Of a stretch of DNA of 47,163 nucleotides, positions 46,131 to 47,163 are shown piece after piece. Positions within the stretch are counted from its first letter, which is position 1. The number at the start of each line of letters is the position of its first letter. Both the position numbers and the translations under genes were made by a program. The notes beneath the pieces are model-generated. The model saw only the letters and a program-made list of their open reading frames with translations. It did not search any database and had not been told where the DNA came from. Origin of the DNA: Clostridia bacterium (lineage in GTDB: Bacteria; Bacillota; Clostridia; Oscillospirales; RGIG577); NCBI GenBank assembly GCA_017405765.1, contig JAFQZS010000038.1, positions 1 to 47,163 on the forward strand, given 5' to 3'.

Positions 46131-46931
46131 TTATTCGGTTTTTTCTTCATTTAGTTCGCTGGCTACAAAGAGCGTTCCTACGCTCTTGCCCTCCAATATA
46201 TCGTAAAGTATAGCCGGATCGCTGCCCGACGCGATATACATATCTATGCCGTGAGAAGTAGCGATCTTTGCGGCGTGAAGCTTTGTTATCATGCCGCCCG
46301 TGCCTACGTCGCTTTCCGAATCGCCTGCAAGCGACATTATATCTTCGTTTATCTTGAGCACTACGGGTATGCGGCGCGCTCGCGCGTTCTTTTGCGGATT
46401 TTTGTCGTAGAGCCCGTCAACGTCGGTAAGAAGCACTAGCGTATCCGCGCCTACAAGCGTTGCGACTATGGCCGAAAGCGTGTCGTTGTCGCCGAATTCA
46501 AGCTCCTCTGTGGAAACTGTGTCGTTTTCATTGATTATGGGTATAACGCGCGATTCCATGAGGCGGTTCAATGTGTTTATTACGTTCTGCCGACGAATCG
46601 GATCCTCGGTCGCGTCCTTTGTTAAAAGCACTTGGGCTACGGAATTGTTGTATTCCGAGAAGAACTTATCATATATAAACATAAGCTCGCATTGACCGAC
46701 GGCCGCGGCGGCCTGCTTTCCGGGAGTGTCCTTCGGTTTTTTGTCAAGTCCCAGCTTAGATACGCCCACGGCAACGGCGCCGGAGGATACGAGCACTACT
46801 TTTTTGCCCATATTCTGAAAATCGGACAATGTGCGCACCAGCTTTTATATATGGAGAAGGTCAAGCCCGCCGCCGTTATGCGTTATCGTAGAGGAGCCGA
46901 CCTTTACTACTATTGTGTTGATTTCGCTCAT
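46131..46931 (-). pseudogene. proB: Glutamate 5-kinase ProB with in-frame TAA at codon 29
   Basis: ProB phosphorylates glutamate, the first proline step. From ATG at 46931 the frame gives MSEINTIVVKVGSSTITHNGGGLDLLHI and then TAA (46847-46845), followed in the same frame by KLVRTLSDFQNMGKKVVLVSSGAVAVG and the full kinase: IPIINENDTVSTEELEFGDND, DVDGLYDKNP, GTGGMITKLHAAKIA. ProB normally has Glu before KLV, so a single G-to-T change (GAA to TAA) explains it. Reinitiation at GTG 46838 would lack the KVGSS phosphate-binding strand, so that product should be inactive. Full length without the stop is 266 residues, without a PUA domain. Base error, true pseudogene or readthrough are possible. Confidence 0.9.
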
Positions 46932-46965
46932 TCAAAATACACTCCCAAAATTTTGTCTTTATATA

Positions 46966-46994
46966 ATTTTATGATGTATCACTTTTAAAGTCAA
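46966..46994 (-). promoter_or_regulatory. Promoter of proBA
   Basis: TTGACT (46994-46989) and TAAAAT (46971-46966) are separated by 17 bp on the minus strand, 35 bp before the proB start. The leader is too short for a proline T-box. Confidence 0.8.
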
Positions 46995-47084
46995 CATAAA
47001 ATAGTTCATGTATTTTACAAAAGTGTAGAGTCGTCAATGATGTGTGACACTTCACCCGAAAAAATATGACGAAGGTTATATGTG

Positions 47085-47135
47085 CGAATTTGAGAAAGAC
47101 GAGGAGCCGTAGGCGACGAGGCTTTCTCAAATTCG
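47085..47135. repeat. 14-bp inverted repeat at the right edge
   Basis: CGAATTTGAGAAAG (47085-47098) and CTTTCTCAAATTCG (47122-47135) are perfect complements around a 23-nt GC-rich loop. It may be a repeat unit or the end of a neighbouring transcript. Nothing else was recognised from 46995 to 47163. Confidence 0.6.
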
Positions 47136-47163
47136 GCGCGGCTCGGTCTGGCCCTCTGTGAAC

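Overview
The window carries the replication-origin region of a low- to mid-GC Gram-positive anaerobe of the class Clostridia. The evidence is the classic order gyrA-gyrB-remB-recF-yaaA-dnaN-dnaA | rpmH-rnpA-yidD-yidC-jag-mnmE-mnmG-rsmG, followed by yybS-gdpP-rplI-dnaB-tilS-hpt-ftsH. Anaerobic fermentative genes lie nearby: an acyl-CoA dehydrogenase with EtfBA, a 2,4-dienoyl-CoA-reductase-type flavoenzyme, a membrane pyrophosphatase and a protein resembling the glycyl-radical tail of NrdD. The GyrB PLWGK motif suits Oscillospirales-like Clostridia, but I cannot fix the genus from sequence alone.

Layout. 1-140 is the right end of an IS30-family element, abutting a DUF4825 lipoprotein whose start codon now lies in the IS end. 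0.8-9.8 kb is an accessory mix: an exported trigger-factor-like foldase, HppA, a glycerol-dehydrogenase-like enzyme, an orphan NrdD-tail protein, RlmA, an M16 peptidase and an SDR. 9.8-16.2 kb holds redox genes (FMN/FAD/4Fe-4S ene-reductase, bcd-etfB-etfA) and a small lipoprotein. 16.4-25.7 kb is the leftward replication block from gyrA to dnaA, all on the minus strand. oriC is best placed in the AT-rich dnaN-dnaA gap (23845-24231). Rightward from 25914, translation, membrane-insertion and tRNA-modification genes run on the plus strand. RNase J (minus) separates them from the yybS-ftsH block. The window ends with proBA on the minus strand. Most genes are therefore co-oriented with replication on both arms.

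Three points deserve attention. (1) The origin lacks canonical TTATCCACA boxes. It has four copies of TTWTGAACAA around an AT-rich unwinding region, and the DnaA DNA-binding loop is altered (FGKNHTTV instead of FGGRDHTTV), which suggests a shifted DnaA/DnaA-box pair. (2) mnmE is split by a -1 frameshift exactly at an in-phase T_TTT_TTA heptamer, where slippage would restore the canonical protein. proB has an in-frame TAA at codon 29. Either both are sequence errors, or the genes are decaying or recoded. (3) A 94-residue stand-alone protein resembles the glycyl-radical tail of NrdD and has its own strong promoter and terminator.

I saw no tRNA or rRNA genes, CRISPR array, prophage or restriction system. 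Promoters and terminators were read by eye. Functions come from recognised motifs and gene order, not from a database search.
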